This document shows, piece by piece, positions 10,496 to 21,256 of a stretch of 64,000 nt of DNA. Each line of letters begins with the position of its first letter. The first letter of the stretch is position 1. Source of the DNA: Taxillus chinensis (taxonomy: Eukaryota > Streptophyta > Magnoliopsida > Santalales > Loranthaceae). The translations under genes were made by a program, and so were the position numbers. The notes under the pieces were generated by a model that was not told the origin of the DNA, ran no database searches, and worked only from the letters and a program-made list of their open reading frames with translations. The DNA lies in NCBI GenBank assembly GCA_023512835.1, contig CM042092.1, positions 26,609,543 through 26,673,542 on the forward strand. The letters run 5' to 3'.

Positions 10496-12062
10496 TTAGT
10501 AATTAGATAGACTCCAACACTCACAGTGATAATGGCCTATTTCTCTACAAATAGAACAGACACTATGATACGAAGCACAAACAGGGGATACAGGTTTCTT
10601 AGGTTTTACAGGTTTTCTGCTTTGTTCCCTATGGCTTAATCTTTTGCGATTGGGTGACGCGCTCTTGGCCCTAGATGCGTCAGCCTTAGCCTTTCCTTTC
10701 TTTCTGGGTGCTACAGTTTCGGCTTTAACTGCAGCAGCCTTCCCTTCGTCTTTAAGTATGAGTGCTACTACTTCGGGATTAGCAGTAACAGCCTCCCTTC
10801 CACAGTCATAAACTATGGTGCCACCTGAAATGAAACCATCCAACGGTTTAGATGTACTAACAGGATAAAGGTTGGTTAGTTTTGGAAGAAAATCCGAGGG
10901 ACAGTTAGTAGCTTGTGAGGAAGTTGATGGTTCGGAGCCAAGGCTAGGTTTAACTCGGATATCGTTCGGATCAGTCCTAAATGTAGAAGTTATTTCCCCC
11001 AATTTTAGCCACTTATGATTTTTTTCCTTTTCCTTTTCAAGTTCATTCTCGAGTCTTTTAAAATTAAAAGTTAGGCCAGTTAGGTTGGTATTTAGCAAAT
11101 GATTTTCAGCTCTAAGATCGTGATACCAAGCCTCTTTACTCCTAAAGTCAGCTATGTCTTTTTCAAGTCTTGCAACGGTAAATTCAAGACGTTTGGCCTA
11201 ACTTTCCATGTCTTTGTATATTTGAGTAATTATTAGTCTCTCATTCTTTTCATGATCACGTTCAGCAGTAAGAGATTCTAATTTACTCATGAACTCAAAG
11301 ATAGAAGGTACCTCAGTATTTGTCATGAGGCAGACATTCAGCTTTGGGGTTGGCTCATCATCAAAGGATTGCTCCTCTTCTTCCGAGCCACTAACGTACT
11401 TCGTGACGAACGCCTTCCTCTTGTCCTTGCTGCTTTCTGAGGTGGAGCGTCGGGGTTTAACCTTGTCACCTTTATCAGCCGTCTTTGATTTGGATTTACA
11501 GTCCTTGACCCAGTAACCGAGTTTCCCACAGTTGTAGCATTCTTGGGAACTCGACTCCAATCGTTCCTTCCTTCTGGATGATGATGAGGAGCCTTTTCTG
11601 AATCTTTTTTTGCTTTTCCGCAGGAATCGCTCAAAGGATTTGACCAAGAGAGCTATTTCTTCTTCAGCGTCAGAGTCAGAGTTCTCTGACTCTTCCGTCT
11701 CATCATCCCACTGTATGCTGAGACATTCCGTAGCTTTGAAAGCTACTCCCTTTTCTTTTCGAGCTATTTTCTCATCTCATTCAGTGTATTTGAACCTAAC
11801 CTCATGAGTCCGTAGCTCTCCGTATAATTCTTCAAGAGGAGCATACTGCCAGTTCTTGTCCACTTGCATCTGGAGCTGCTTGGAGTAGTAGCGATCCGGC
11901 AAGGAGTGGAAAAACTTGTCATTGATTTGAAATTGAGTGTAGTGCCCATTGATAGTTTTCAGCTCCAAAATAAGCTTGTTGAATCTCCGATAGATGCTCT
12001 CGAGGGATTCACTGGATTTATGATTGAAGCTCTCAAAGTTCTGCCTGAGAGCACAGATGACA
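10496..12062 (-). pseudogene. Sirevirus gag, 3' half
   Basis: From right to left on the minus strand: a capsid-like segment (FFHSLPDRYYSKQLQMQVDK, 11860-11930), an acidic Ser-rich linker, the basic KSFERFLRKSKKRFRKG stretch, a CCHC knuckle CYNCGKLGYWVKDC near 11515-11560, a coiled-coil-like Glu/Lys-rich part at 11000-11290, and a second Cys/His cluster (CSICREIGHYHCEC) at 10505-10560. Sirevirus gags are long and coiled-coil rich, which fits. A stop near 11200 separates the two long frames. The N-terminal half continues at 20713 beyond the inserted element. Confidence 0.75.
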
Positions 12063-12067
12063 TTCTG

Positions 12068-14381
12068 TGTAAGGACTCGTATTTGAACGACAATGTAAGT
12101 TGATTTATTATTGAGGATGATAATATTTAAAAGGCGAAGTGATTGTCGACGTGAGCGTTTTGGCTGTAAGTAAGCTCAGTTTGGAGTTTGGGGTCCCACG
12201 AGGACATTTTAGTATTTTAAGTCTCTTATTATTATTGTTGTTGTTGTTGTTATTGTCATTATAATTATTATTGTTAGAATTATTAAATTTATTATTATTA
12301 TTATATATTGATTAGTATAAAAGAAGGAGCCTAGGGTAGAAACCCTACGTTCCATTCGTTGTATGCGGAGCTTGGAAGGGAATAACAGTGGATTTGAACC
12401 TATCGTGTTCTACCGATCATTCGAAACTTAATCCAGGTAAGTGATTCCTAAATTCCTCATTGTTTTAGTACATGGACATAAACTGTTAGAGATAAATATA
12501 CATATATTCAACCCTAATGTTGTGCGCAAATGTATGTAAATATATATATATATATACAAATAAACACATTCGCAATCCTGCAACAGTTAGCGACGGACGA
12601 CTTTCTTTTCTTTTTCTTCTTCTTTTTCCGGCCGTTTCCATAAGCTGTGAATGACGGCGTGTACCTACTAATTCTTTTTATTATTATCTTATTTAGTTAT
12701 TATTATTATTAACTGTCCACCAGGCCGATCGGCCTGGTCTCTTCTGCGCGGCAGCAGCAGCGCACCCAACGTAAATAATTCACTCGTAAGCAACAAGACA
12801 AGCTGTGTGCTATGGCAATAAAACGCCAACGTCATTCAATACCTTTCTTTCCCACATCATTACCCTATTATTATTATGTTTACGCTTTCCCTGTACGACC
12901 AATGCAACCAAGGGTTGCTTTTCCTTTTCTCTAATACTTTTCTTATAACTTCAAACAAAAAACACCTTTTCGTGGAAGAGAGCATGCACGATTATATATA
13001 TACCATATTATATATATATAATATACAATATTATATATACACATTCGTGGAAGAGAGCATGCCTAGTTTTTTTATATATATACCATATTATATATATCTT
13101 ATAATATATACAATATTATATATATATATATATACACACACATGTGTGTGTTTTATTTATTGCATTGGAAATTTATCAAGATATGTAAATTTAATTTAAT
13201 TTGATTTAGTAGTAAAATAATATATAAGTTGATACCATTCCAATAGTAAGGTCAAACAAGAATTATGATATTGTTAGTTTAATAATAAAAATAGTGTTTG
13301 TGCTTGATATTATAGTTTAATAATATGAAATATTATTTGTAGCTTGATATTATTAATTTGTCATCTAAAATATTATTGGAGGTTTGATATTAATAGTTTG
13401 TCATTTAAAATATATTGTTGAAGGCTTGATATTAATAGTTTGATATTAGAAACATTGTTTTGTGGCTTTGATATTTATAGTCTGACACTATAAATATTGT
13501 TTGTGGTACATTACTATTGGATTAGTGATTTGAACGTTTTGTAAAGGTATTGTATTCAATACTGATTATTTGAAATTACTATTTATTGATTATCTATGTG
13601 GAATTGGTGGTGGAGCTAGTTGGGTTAATTGCCACATAGGGCAGGCAAGAGGCCGCGGGTCCCCTATATGGCCGGCTAACTCAGATCCCATATGTGGCAA
13701 GTTGTCGTTAGGGACACCGTAGGTCCCACATATGGCTATCCTGGTTCATCTGGGATCCTAGGAGTTGGATGTGGGAATCCCCTGGATTGTTAGATTGTTT
13801 GGTGTGTACCCTTAATGAACGAAACATAATGTGTGTGATTTCATGTTTTGTGATTGAATGTAAGCTTACTGTGATAGAATAGGACACTACACTATCACAA
13901 GCATACACCGATCATGCAGACTTAGGATCTCATGTTATAGGATGGTGAGGAGATGGAGATCACCTACTGGGCATTCATGCTCATCCCTATTTTGTTGACA
14001 TGTTTCAGGTACCGACTCATTTGCTAGAGGCAGGTCCGAAGTTAATGGTTATTTATTTTACGTTTTGTTATAACTTAGTTTATTGATCTGTAAGACATAA
14101 TTGATTTTATTATTTGAATACCCGGACGAGGGTCCGTGAAAGTTATATTGGATTTTTAACATGATTATAGCATTAATAAATTATTATTATTTTTCCTTAG
14201 CTCCATAGCATGTTGGAATGTACATGAATACCCCTGTTGTATGAATATACAGGTATATCTTAGACAACACCCATTGTGTAGTCCGTATTGGTGCTAGTCA
14301 CCAACCCCTTGATCCTTCGGGTACGGGCACGAGGAAGTCAGGTTCATGGTTCCAAGTTTCTTGGAATTCGGAGGCGTGACA
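12068..14381 (+). repeat. LARD-1 5' LTR (2314 bp)
   Basis: It runs TGTAAGGACTCG...GGCGTGACA. It contains a TATA box (TATAAAAG, 12316-12323) with an AT-trinucleotide region just upstream, a perfect 18-bp palindrome CCAGGCCGATCGGCCTGG at 12720-12737, AT microsatellites at 12990-13135 and, at about 13630-13735, several CATATG-type boxes (CCCATATGTGG, CCACATATGG). Confidence 0.92.
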
Positions 14382-14384
14382 AGT

Positions 14385-14397
14385 TGGTATCAAAGCC
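14385..14397 (+). other. LARD-1 primer-binding site
   Basis: TGGTATCAAAGCC starts three bases after the LTR end. It matches the initiator tRNA-Met complement (TGGTATCAGAGC) with one difference. LARD-2 has the same variant, so the change belongs to the family. Confidence 0.8.
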
Positions 14398-17300
14398 GTC
14401 GATTTAGTGGACCTAGCATAGTAGGATGATTGATTGAGACTTTGGAGCTTGGGAGACATTAGGGAGGGCGCCTGATCAACGTAGTCCTTAATGGTGTCCT
14501 TGGTTACCTTAGTGTCAGTCAGATCATCTTAGGATGCATTGGGATGGGTGCATACATGACATTGCTTGCGCATTATAGACACTAGAATTGGTTGCACTTG
14601 GTACTCTAGTGATAGTTTGACTTTACAGTTGTGAAATTTCTTAACATTGCCTGGAATGATTTGCGTAGTTGCTTGTTAATAACTTACATTGTTTTGGATT
14701 GACCTATATTGTTCTGAGCTGATTCAAGTACTATATGCTAGAGTATTACCTTTCGCTTTATATTATTTTAATGTTATGGTAGGGGAAATATGAACCCTAC
14801 CAATTGTTCGATGGCTTGGGTAGCCAATTACATGATTGGGCAAATGTGATTGATATCGGGGGAAAATGGATCCCACTGGGATATGATGAGGACCAATTGG
14901 GGTCATGCTTGTTTTGGTTGATTGATTGATGGATGTGTATAGGCGGGGAGCAATGTCCAATGGATGACAGTTGGGACTTATGAGTTCTATGTGGTGTAGA
15001 CTTATGGGTCACTGATTGAGAGTGATAATTGCATTTCATTTGTGCTTAATGATAAATATTTATACAATAATTTGAACTTAAGTGATTGTTTTAATTGCGC
15101 AAATTTTATTCATCGGTAGTTTGAGCTTTTAGTATAATTTTTTTAAAAAAAATACAATTTTAGAGAAATTTAAAATATACTTTGAGTGATTTGGATTGCG
15201 TGATATAACTTAATGCATTTTTTAAAATTCTCTTCCAAATTTCTTATTTTACCATGTTTTTAATTATTTTATAGAATTAATATTAATTTGAAGAGTTTTT
15301 ACTATTTATTTATTTATCCATTTTAATATTAATTTTTGGACTAAGGAAATTTTGGGGAGAAGAGCTTTTGCATGTGGAGATATGATTAATTTATTTTGGT
15401 GAGAGTTAATGATTTTAAAAAAAATGTGTGTGAGATTTACTTGGCGTGAATTTATGGAATTAAATTGATGGGTGTGTGAATTGAGAGAATGAAAGGAAAG
15501 AAGTGAGATTAAAAATGATTTATTATCTTGGTTTCCTTTGTCTTGTGATTTGGACTGTGTGAAAAAAAGGTTAAGAGAATAGATTGGAGAGAGGCAGTTG
15601 ATAAGGAAAATTGAAAAAAAAAAAAGGAAAATCATATGGGGTCACGAGTGAGGCAGAGTAATTTGCAATTATCTCTTGAAAAGGGTGTTAAAGCCTGCTT
15701 GTTTACTTGTTATGGACCTACGGGTCATGATTGTTTTCCCTATGATGTGAATTGATGTATCACGTTAGTCTAACGTGTGGTATATAAAGTAGTAGCAAAA
15801 GGAATGGTTGGAAAAATGTAACTTAATAAAAGTAAAACATGAAGTATAACAATAGTAAATGATGGAATAAAATATTCAAGGATTAAATAGTGCAATGAAT
15901 ATAATAATACGGTAGAAACTAACAACTGTTATGACTAGCAATATATATACTGATCAAATATTAAGCTTCAATATTATGAAAAAACCATGATGGGATTGGT
16001 AGATTCAATAATGGTTTATTTTCTTTTTAAGGCAATTGAAGGGTAGAGATGCCAACGAGTGGGGGAGATAGTGATAACATAGTCTTTTGGAATGGGAGTG
16101 AAGAATTTGTTTCCATCAGATAAAATATTTCAATAATTTTTTTTTAAAAAGTGTTAGTAAGTGATTTAAAAGTTGATAAATAGTATGAGAATCAAAGGGG
16201 GTCATATTTCTTAAGACTTTATATGTAGTTTTGGAAATAGTCTTTGAGGAACACCACACGAGGAAAGTAATGCCCTTTTTCCCTAGATTTAAATTGTAGA
16301 ACTTGTTAAACATGTGATGATGTCTTTAAGATATAGTTAAATGTTGAATCTGTGTTATAAAAAAATCATAATAGTAAAATAAAATAGAAAAAAACATGTT
16401 GATTGATGTAGTTAGTTGTATAATATGATGTTGATGTGACCTTGTTGTATGTTATTAGTTGGTTCACTATTGTTATGAATTGTTGGTTGACGCTGGCGAA
16501 TGATGTTTGAAATATTTATTTCCTTGTAACTTATGAAGGTGATTGTATCGATTTTCCAGTCGTCATATGTTGACTGTGTTGGTTTTATGTTGACTTGTTT
16601 ATATGCTACTAGTTAGTTGAAATGCTATATGGGATTTTGATTGAATGTTAGTGAATGGTGTTGATTTTTCCTTGGATAGTTTCCATTATAATTATATTTG
16701 TTTACCCGGTAAACATTGACGAGTTGTTGGCTTGCTTGTTTTTGAGTCGTTGCTCGTTGTTGGTTGCATGCACCTTGTGTGGTGTTGGCTTGTGGTGGAC
16801 CTTGCTAGTGGGTGTAACTAGTTATTAATAAGAACGGTAAGTGTAAAATAAAACTAAAAAAAATTTACATAAATAAATAAATAAAATAAAATAATAATAG
16901 TAATATACTTAACACTAGTAACAATAATAAATAAATAAATAAATAAAATGATGACTGACTCTGTAGTTGTGTGATACGACACTGTTGGGGGTTAATGAAC
17001 CCTGTGATGTTTGTAATTATGATGTGTGATTGAAATGTGTACCGTATTATGTATTTATGCTTGAGTGTGACAATGATAATATTTCCTATTGTTATCTTGT
17101 TTCACTTTGATTGGTTTGTTGTTAGTTACATGCATTATTATTTTGATGTAGTTTTATCTGGTTGCTCTACATGTGATTGTTGCATGGTTTATATGCATTT
17201 CTAACATGCGATCATGACTCATAAAACATTGTGTACTTATTGTGGTTGTTGGGGGATATTGGTTATATGAGGGTAGGTTGTTGGACTTTGGTTATACAAT

Positions 17301-18210
17301 GTTTAATTAGGGTGGTGAGTTTATCCTGTGAATCTGGGTTGATAATACTTTGCTAGATTTTTGGGTTACAGTGTTAATCCTTATTGTTTTGGGTTCTATT
17401 AGATTGGTTAGTTTTAGTGGTGATGTTAGCGCCAATTAGAGTAATTTTAAGGTAGTATGTGGTTGGTTGTGGAGTTGTTGGTATGGTGTTATTTCGTTAA
17501 CAATTCGTTACGATGGTTATTTGGCAGATTAATTATAAGGGGTTACTGGTAGTGGTTCGATATTGGGTATTGGGCATACAGTGGTTGTGTATGGTAAAAT
17601 TTGTTGATTTGATTGGTTATTGGATTTTGATAGGTGATTGTATCGGCTATGATTTGGTGATTTATGTTGAGGGGTCAGTTTAACCTTGTTATTATGACCA
17701 TGGTTAACCGTAGTCCCGAGTTATCACTGGAATTGAGCTAGTTTATGCTACGTTCCAAGTGACTTAACTAAGAATGTGTTGCCCGAATAACTAAGCCTTA
17801 CAAATGGTTAATGGCTAAGTGTGTTTTTGGATGCTAACATTGCGGTTAGAGACCCTTATCATTAGGATTGTTGGTTAGTTCGTTTTTTCGGGGATGAAAA
17901 GTCCTAAGGGGGAGAGAATGTAAGGATTTTCCCGATATCATGTTATGTGAGTGGTTGTTTTCTGCTATTTTGTTTGTTATGCTGTTTTATAATTATATTC
18001 ATGTGTTTATTCGTTGCTTGAGAGCATATGCTAGTTTCGGTCTATGGTAGATATTGTATCAGATTGCAATAATGAGTTATTAAATTTGTAGAGTGGTTTA
18101 GGTGTGTCAGAATAGGTGGCAATAATGGTATTTGCATGGGCATGGGCTTGGTTGGATACCGAGGTCTATGACGTCTTATGGTGATAGTTGTAACATTTGA
18201 GTCAATTGGT
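14398..18210 (+). other. LARD-1 internal domain, non-coding
   Basis: About 3.8 kb of AT-rich DNA without a credible long ORF and without any gag, protease, RT or integrase motif. The beginning (GACCTAGCATAGTAGGATGA...) and the region near 17890-17940 are shared in reverse complement with LARD-2 (42300-42420 and 38550-38600), so the internal sequence is a property of the family and not random filler. At 17885-17918 it carries a polypurine-tract-like motif (GGGGATGAAAAGTCCTAAGG) followed by TGTAAGGAT at 17919, an LTR-start look-alike. Confidence 0.75.
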
Positions 18211-18244
18211 TTTTCGAGGACGAAAAGTTCTGAGGTAGAAAGGA
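18211..18244 (+). other. LARD-1 polypurine tract
   Basis: TTTTCGAGGACGAAAAGTTC followed by TGAGGTAGAAAGGA lies directly before the 3' LTR start TGTTAGGACTCG. The motif matches those before the Tekay LTRs (5194-5225, 31354-31385), linking this non-autonomous family to Tekay-type elements. Confidence 0.75.
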
Positions 18245-18464
18245 TGTTAGGACTCGTATTTGAACGACAATGTAAGTTGATTTATTATTAAGGATGATAA
18301 TATTTAAAAAGCGAAGTGATTGTTGACGTGAGCGTTTTGGCTGTAAGTAAGCTTAGTTTGGAGTTTGGGGTCCCGTGAGGACATTTTAGTATTTTAAGTC
18401 TCTTATTATTATTATTGTTGTTGTTGTTATTGTCATTATAATTATTATTGTTAGAATTATTAAG

Positions 18465-18496
<32 letters not shown>

Positions 18497-18506
18497 AATT
18501 ATTGAG

Positions 18507-18551
<45 letters not shown>

Positions 18552-18791
18552 TGATTAGTATAAAAGAAGGAGCCTAGGGTAGAAACCCTACGTTCCATTC
18601 GTTGTATGCGGAGCTTGGAAGGGAATAACAGTAGATTTGAACCTATCGTGTTCTACCGATCATTAGAAACTTAATCCAGGTAGGTGATTCCTAAATTCTT
18701 CATTGTTCTATTATATGGGCACAAACTGTTAGAGATAAATATACATGTATTCAACCCTAATGTTGTGCACAAATGTATGTAAATAAATAAT

Positions 18792-18843
<52 letters not shown>

Positions 18844-19278
18844 CAATCCTGCAACAGTTAGCGACGGATGACTTTCTTTTCTTTTTCTTTTTCTTTTTCC
18901 GGCTGTTTCCATAAGCTGTGAATGACGGCGTGTACCTGCTAATTCTTTTTATTATTAACTTATTTAGTTATTATTATTATTAACTGTCCACCAGGCCGAT
19001 CGGCCTAGTCTCTTCTGCGCGGCAGCAGCAGCGCACCCAACGTAAATAATTCACTCGTGCGCAACAAGACAAGTTGTGTGCTATGGCAATAAAACGCCAA
19101 CGTCATTCAATACCTTTCTTTCCCACATCATTACCCTATTATTATTATGTTTAGGCTTTGCCTGTACGACCAATGCAACCAAGGGTTGCTTTTCCTTTTC
19201 TCTATTACTTTTCTTATAACTTCAAAAAAAAAAAAACACCTTTTCGTGGAAGAGAGCATACACGATTATATATATACC

Positions 19279-19329
<51 letters not shown>

Positions 19330-19402
19330 TAGACATTCGTGGAAGAGAGCATGCCCAGTTTTTTATATATATACCATATTATATATATCTTATAATATAT
19401 AC

Positions 19403-19466
<64 letters not shown>

Positions 19467-20707
19467 TATGTGTGTGTTTTATTTATTGCATTGGAAATTT
19501 ACTAAGATATATAAATTTAATTTAATTTGATTTAGTAGTAAAATAATATATAAGTTAATACCATTCCAATAGTAAGGTTAAACAAGAATTATGATATTGT
19601 TAGTTTAATAATAAAAATAGTGTTTGAGCTTGATATTATAGTTTAATAATATGAAATATTATTTGTAGCTTGATATTATTAATTTGTCATCTAAAATATT
19701 ATTGGAGGTTTGATATTAATAGTTTATCATTTAAAATATATTGTTGGAGGCTTGATATTAATAGTTTGATATTAGAAACATTGTTTTGTGGCTTTGATAT
19801 TTATAGTCTGACACTATAAATATTGTTTGTGGTACATTACTATTGGATTAGTGATTTGAACGTTTTGTAAAGGTATTGTATTCAATACTGATTATTTAAA
19901 ATTACTATTTATTGATTATCTGTGTGGAATTGGTGGTGGAGCTAGTTGGGTTAATTGCCACATAGGGCAGGCAAGAGGCCGCGGGTCCCCTATATGGCCG
20001 GCTAACTCAGATCCCATATGTGGCAAGTTGTCGTTAGGGACACCGTAGGTCCCACATATGGCTATCTGGTTGTGACTGGGATCCTAGGAGTTGGATGTGG
20101 GAATCCCCTGGATGGTTAGATTGTTTGGTGTGTACCCTTAATGAACGAAACATAATGTGTGTGATGTCATGTTTTGTGATTGAATGTAAGCTTACTGTGA
20201 TAGAATAGGACACTACACTATCACAAGCATACACCGATCATGCAGACTTAGGATCTCATGTTATAGGATGGTGAGGAGATGGAGATCACCTACTGGGCAT
20301 TCATGCTCATCCTTATTTTGTTGACATGTTTCAGGTACCGACTCATTTGCTAGAGGCAGGTCCGAAGTTAATGGTTATTTATTTTACGTTTTGTTATAAC
20401 TTGGTTTATTGATCTATAAGACATAATTGATTTTATTATTTGAATACCCGGACGAGGGTCCGTGAAAATTATATTGGATTTTTAACATGATTATATCATT
20501 AATAAATTATTATTATTTTTCCTTAGCTCCATAGCATGTTGGAATGTACATGAATACCCCTGTTGTATGAATATACAGGTATATCTTAGACAATACCCAC
20601 TGTGTAGTCCGTATTGGTGCTAGTCACCAACCCCTTGATCCTTCGGGTACGGGCATGAGGAAGTCAGGTTCATGGTTCCAAGTTTCTTGGAATTCGGGGG
20701 CGTGACA
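18245..20707 (+). repeat. LARD-1 3' LTR (2463 bp)
   Basis: It matches the 5' LTR throughout. The 149-bp length difference comes mainly from expanded microsatellites: (ATT)n at about 18463-18546, (AT)n at 18797-18840, 19283-19325 and 19410-19456. The 18-bp palindrome is present at 18991-19008 with one changed base near its end. TATA box at 18559-18566. The first bases are TGTTAGG instead of TGTAAGG. Confidence 0.92.
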
Positions 20708-20712
20708 TTCTG

Positions 20713-21195
20713 CATTTGGGACTAACTTCCCTCATAGAGGATTGTCAGTTTACCCCAGACAGCTTTCACTGTCGTGCAGCCCTGGGCGTTCGTGAAAGCT
20801 TCAGAGTCCAAAGACAATGTTGCGTATGGCAGAGCCTTTTCGCTAGCACACTGCCAGGCTCTTTCATCATTGGTGAGTTCAGCATCCGTCTTTGATCTTC
20901 TAACTCATTTTCTCCGATCGTCATCGGAATAGGTAGCTCCTGATGAAGACACTGCCACATGAGATGATCATGACATACCATGAACATCTTCATGCGAGCT
21001 TTCCACTGGGAGAAAAGCTCAGGTGTGAACTTTGGTGGTTTAGTCAGAGTGAAACCAGAACTCCGTGGTTGAGGAGCAACGGCAGCAGCAGGTTGATGTG
21101 GATTGACATTTTCACTACTGCTTCGATTGGGGAGGGGCTCTTGCACCTCTAGAGTTAAGGCGAGCATTGAACAGCATGCTGCTTTCTTCAGCCAT
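20713..21195 (-). pseudogene. Sirevirus gag, 5' half
   Basis: This minus-strand segment begins with an ATG at 21195-21193 (MAEESS in one frame) and carries GFTLTKPPKFTPELFSQWKA, typical of the N-terminal capsid region of plant copia gag, then a region ending exactly at the insertion site of the non-coding element (20712). Its sequence continues at 12067 on the far side, with TTCTG repeated at both edges. A frameshift lies near 21130. Upstream is the primer-binding site and LTR. Confidence 0.8.
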
Positions 21196-21242
21196 TGTTG
21201 AGAGAGTAAGAGTGGGATCTCTACTTTGAGCATGTAGAACTT

Positions 21243-21254
21243 GCTCTGATACCA
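21243..21254 (-). other. Sirevirus primer-binding site
   Basis: On the minus strand the 12 bases read TGGTATCAGAGC, the standard complement of the 3' end of initiator tRNA-Met. It lies two bases from the LTR end at 21257, which fixes both the element's orientation and its LTR boundary. Confidence 0.9.
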
Positions 21255-21256
21255 CT

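Larger units (their letters stand above)
12068..20707 (+). mobile_element. LARD-1: complete non-coding LTR element with TSD
   Basis: Two direct terminal repeats (12068-14381 and 18245-20707) flank 3.86 kb. Identical 5-bp target duplications TTCTG lie at 12063-12067 and 20708-20712, inside the gag of the copia host element. A primer-binding site follows the 5' LTR and a purine-rich tract precedes the 3' LTR, so all cis signals are present. No gag or pol homology is visible in six frames, so it is a large retrotransposon derivative dependent on another element. A second copy lies at 34439-44772. The LTRs differ by a few percent plus microsatellite length. Confidence 0.93.

Noticed and set aside
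18386..18598. Poly-Ile ORF
   Set aside because: Translation of an ATT trinucleotide microsatellite.
19158..19505. Tyr/Ile-rich ORFs in (AT)n tracts
   Set aside because: Translation of TA microsatellites.
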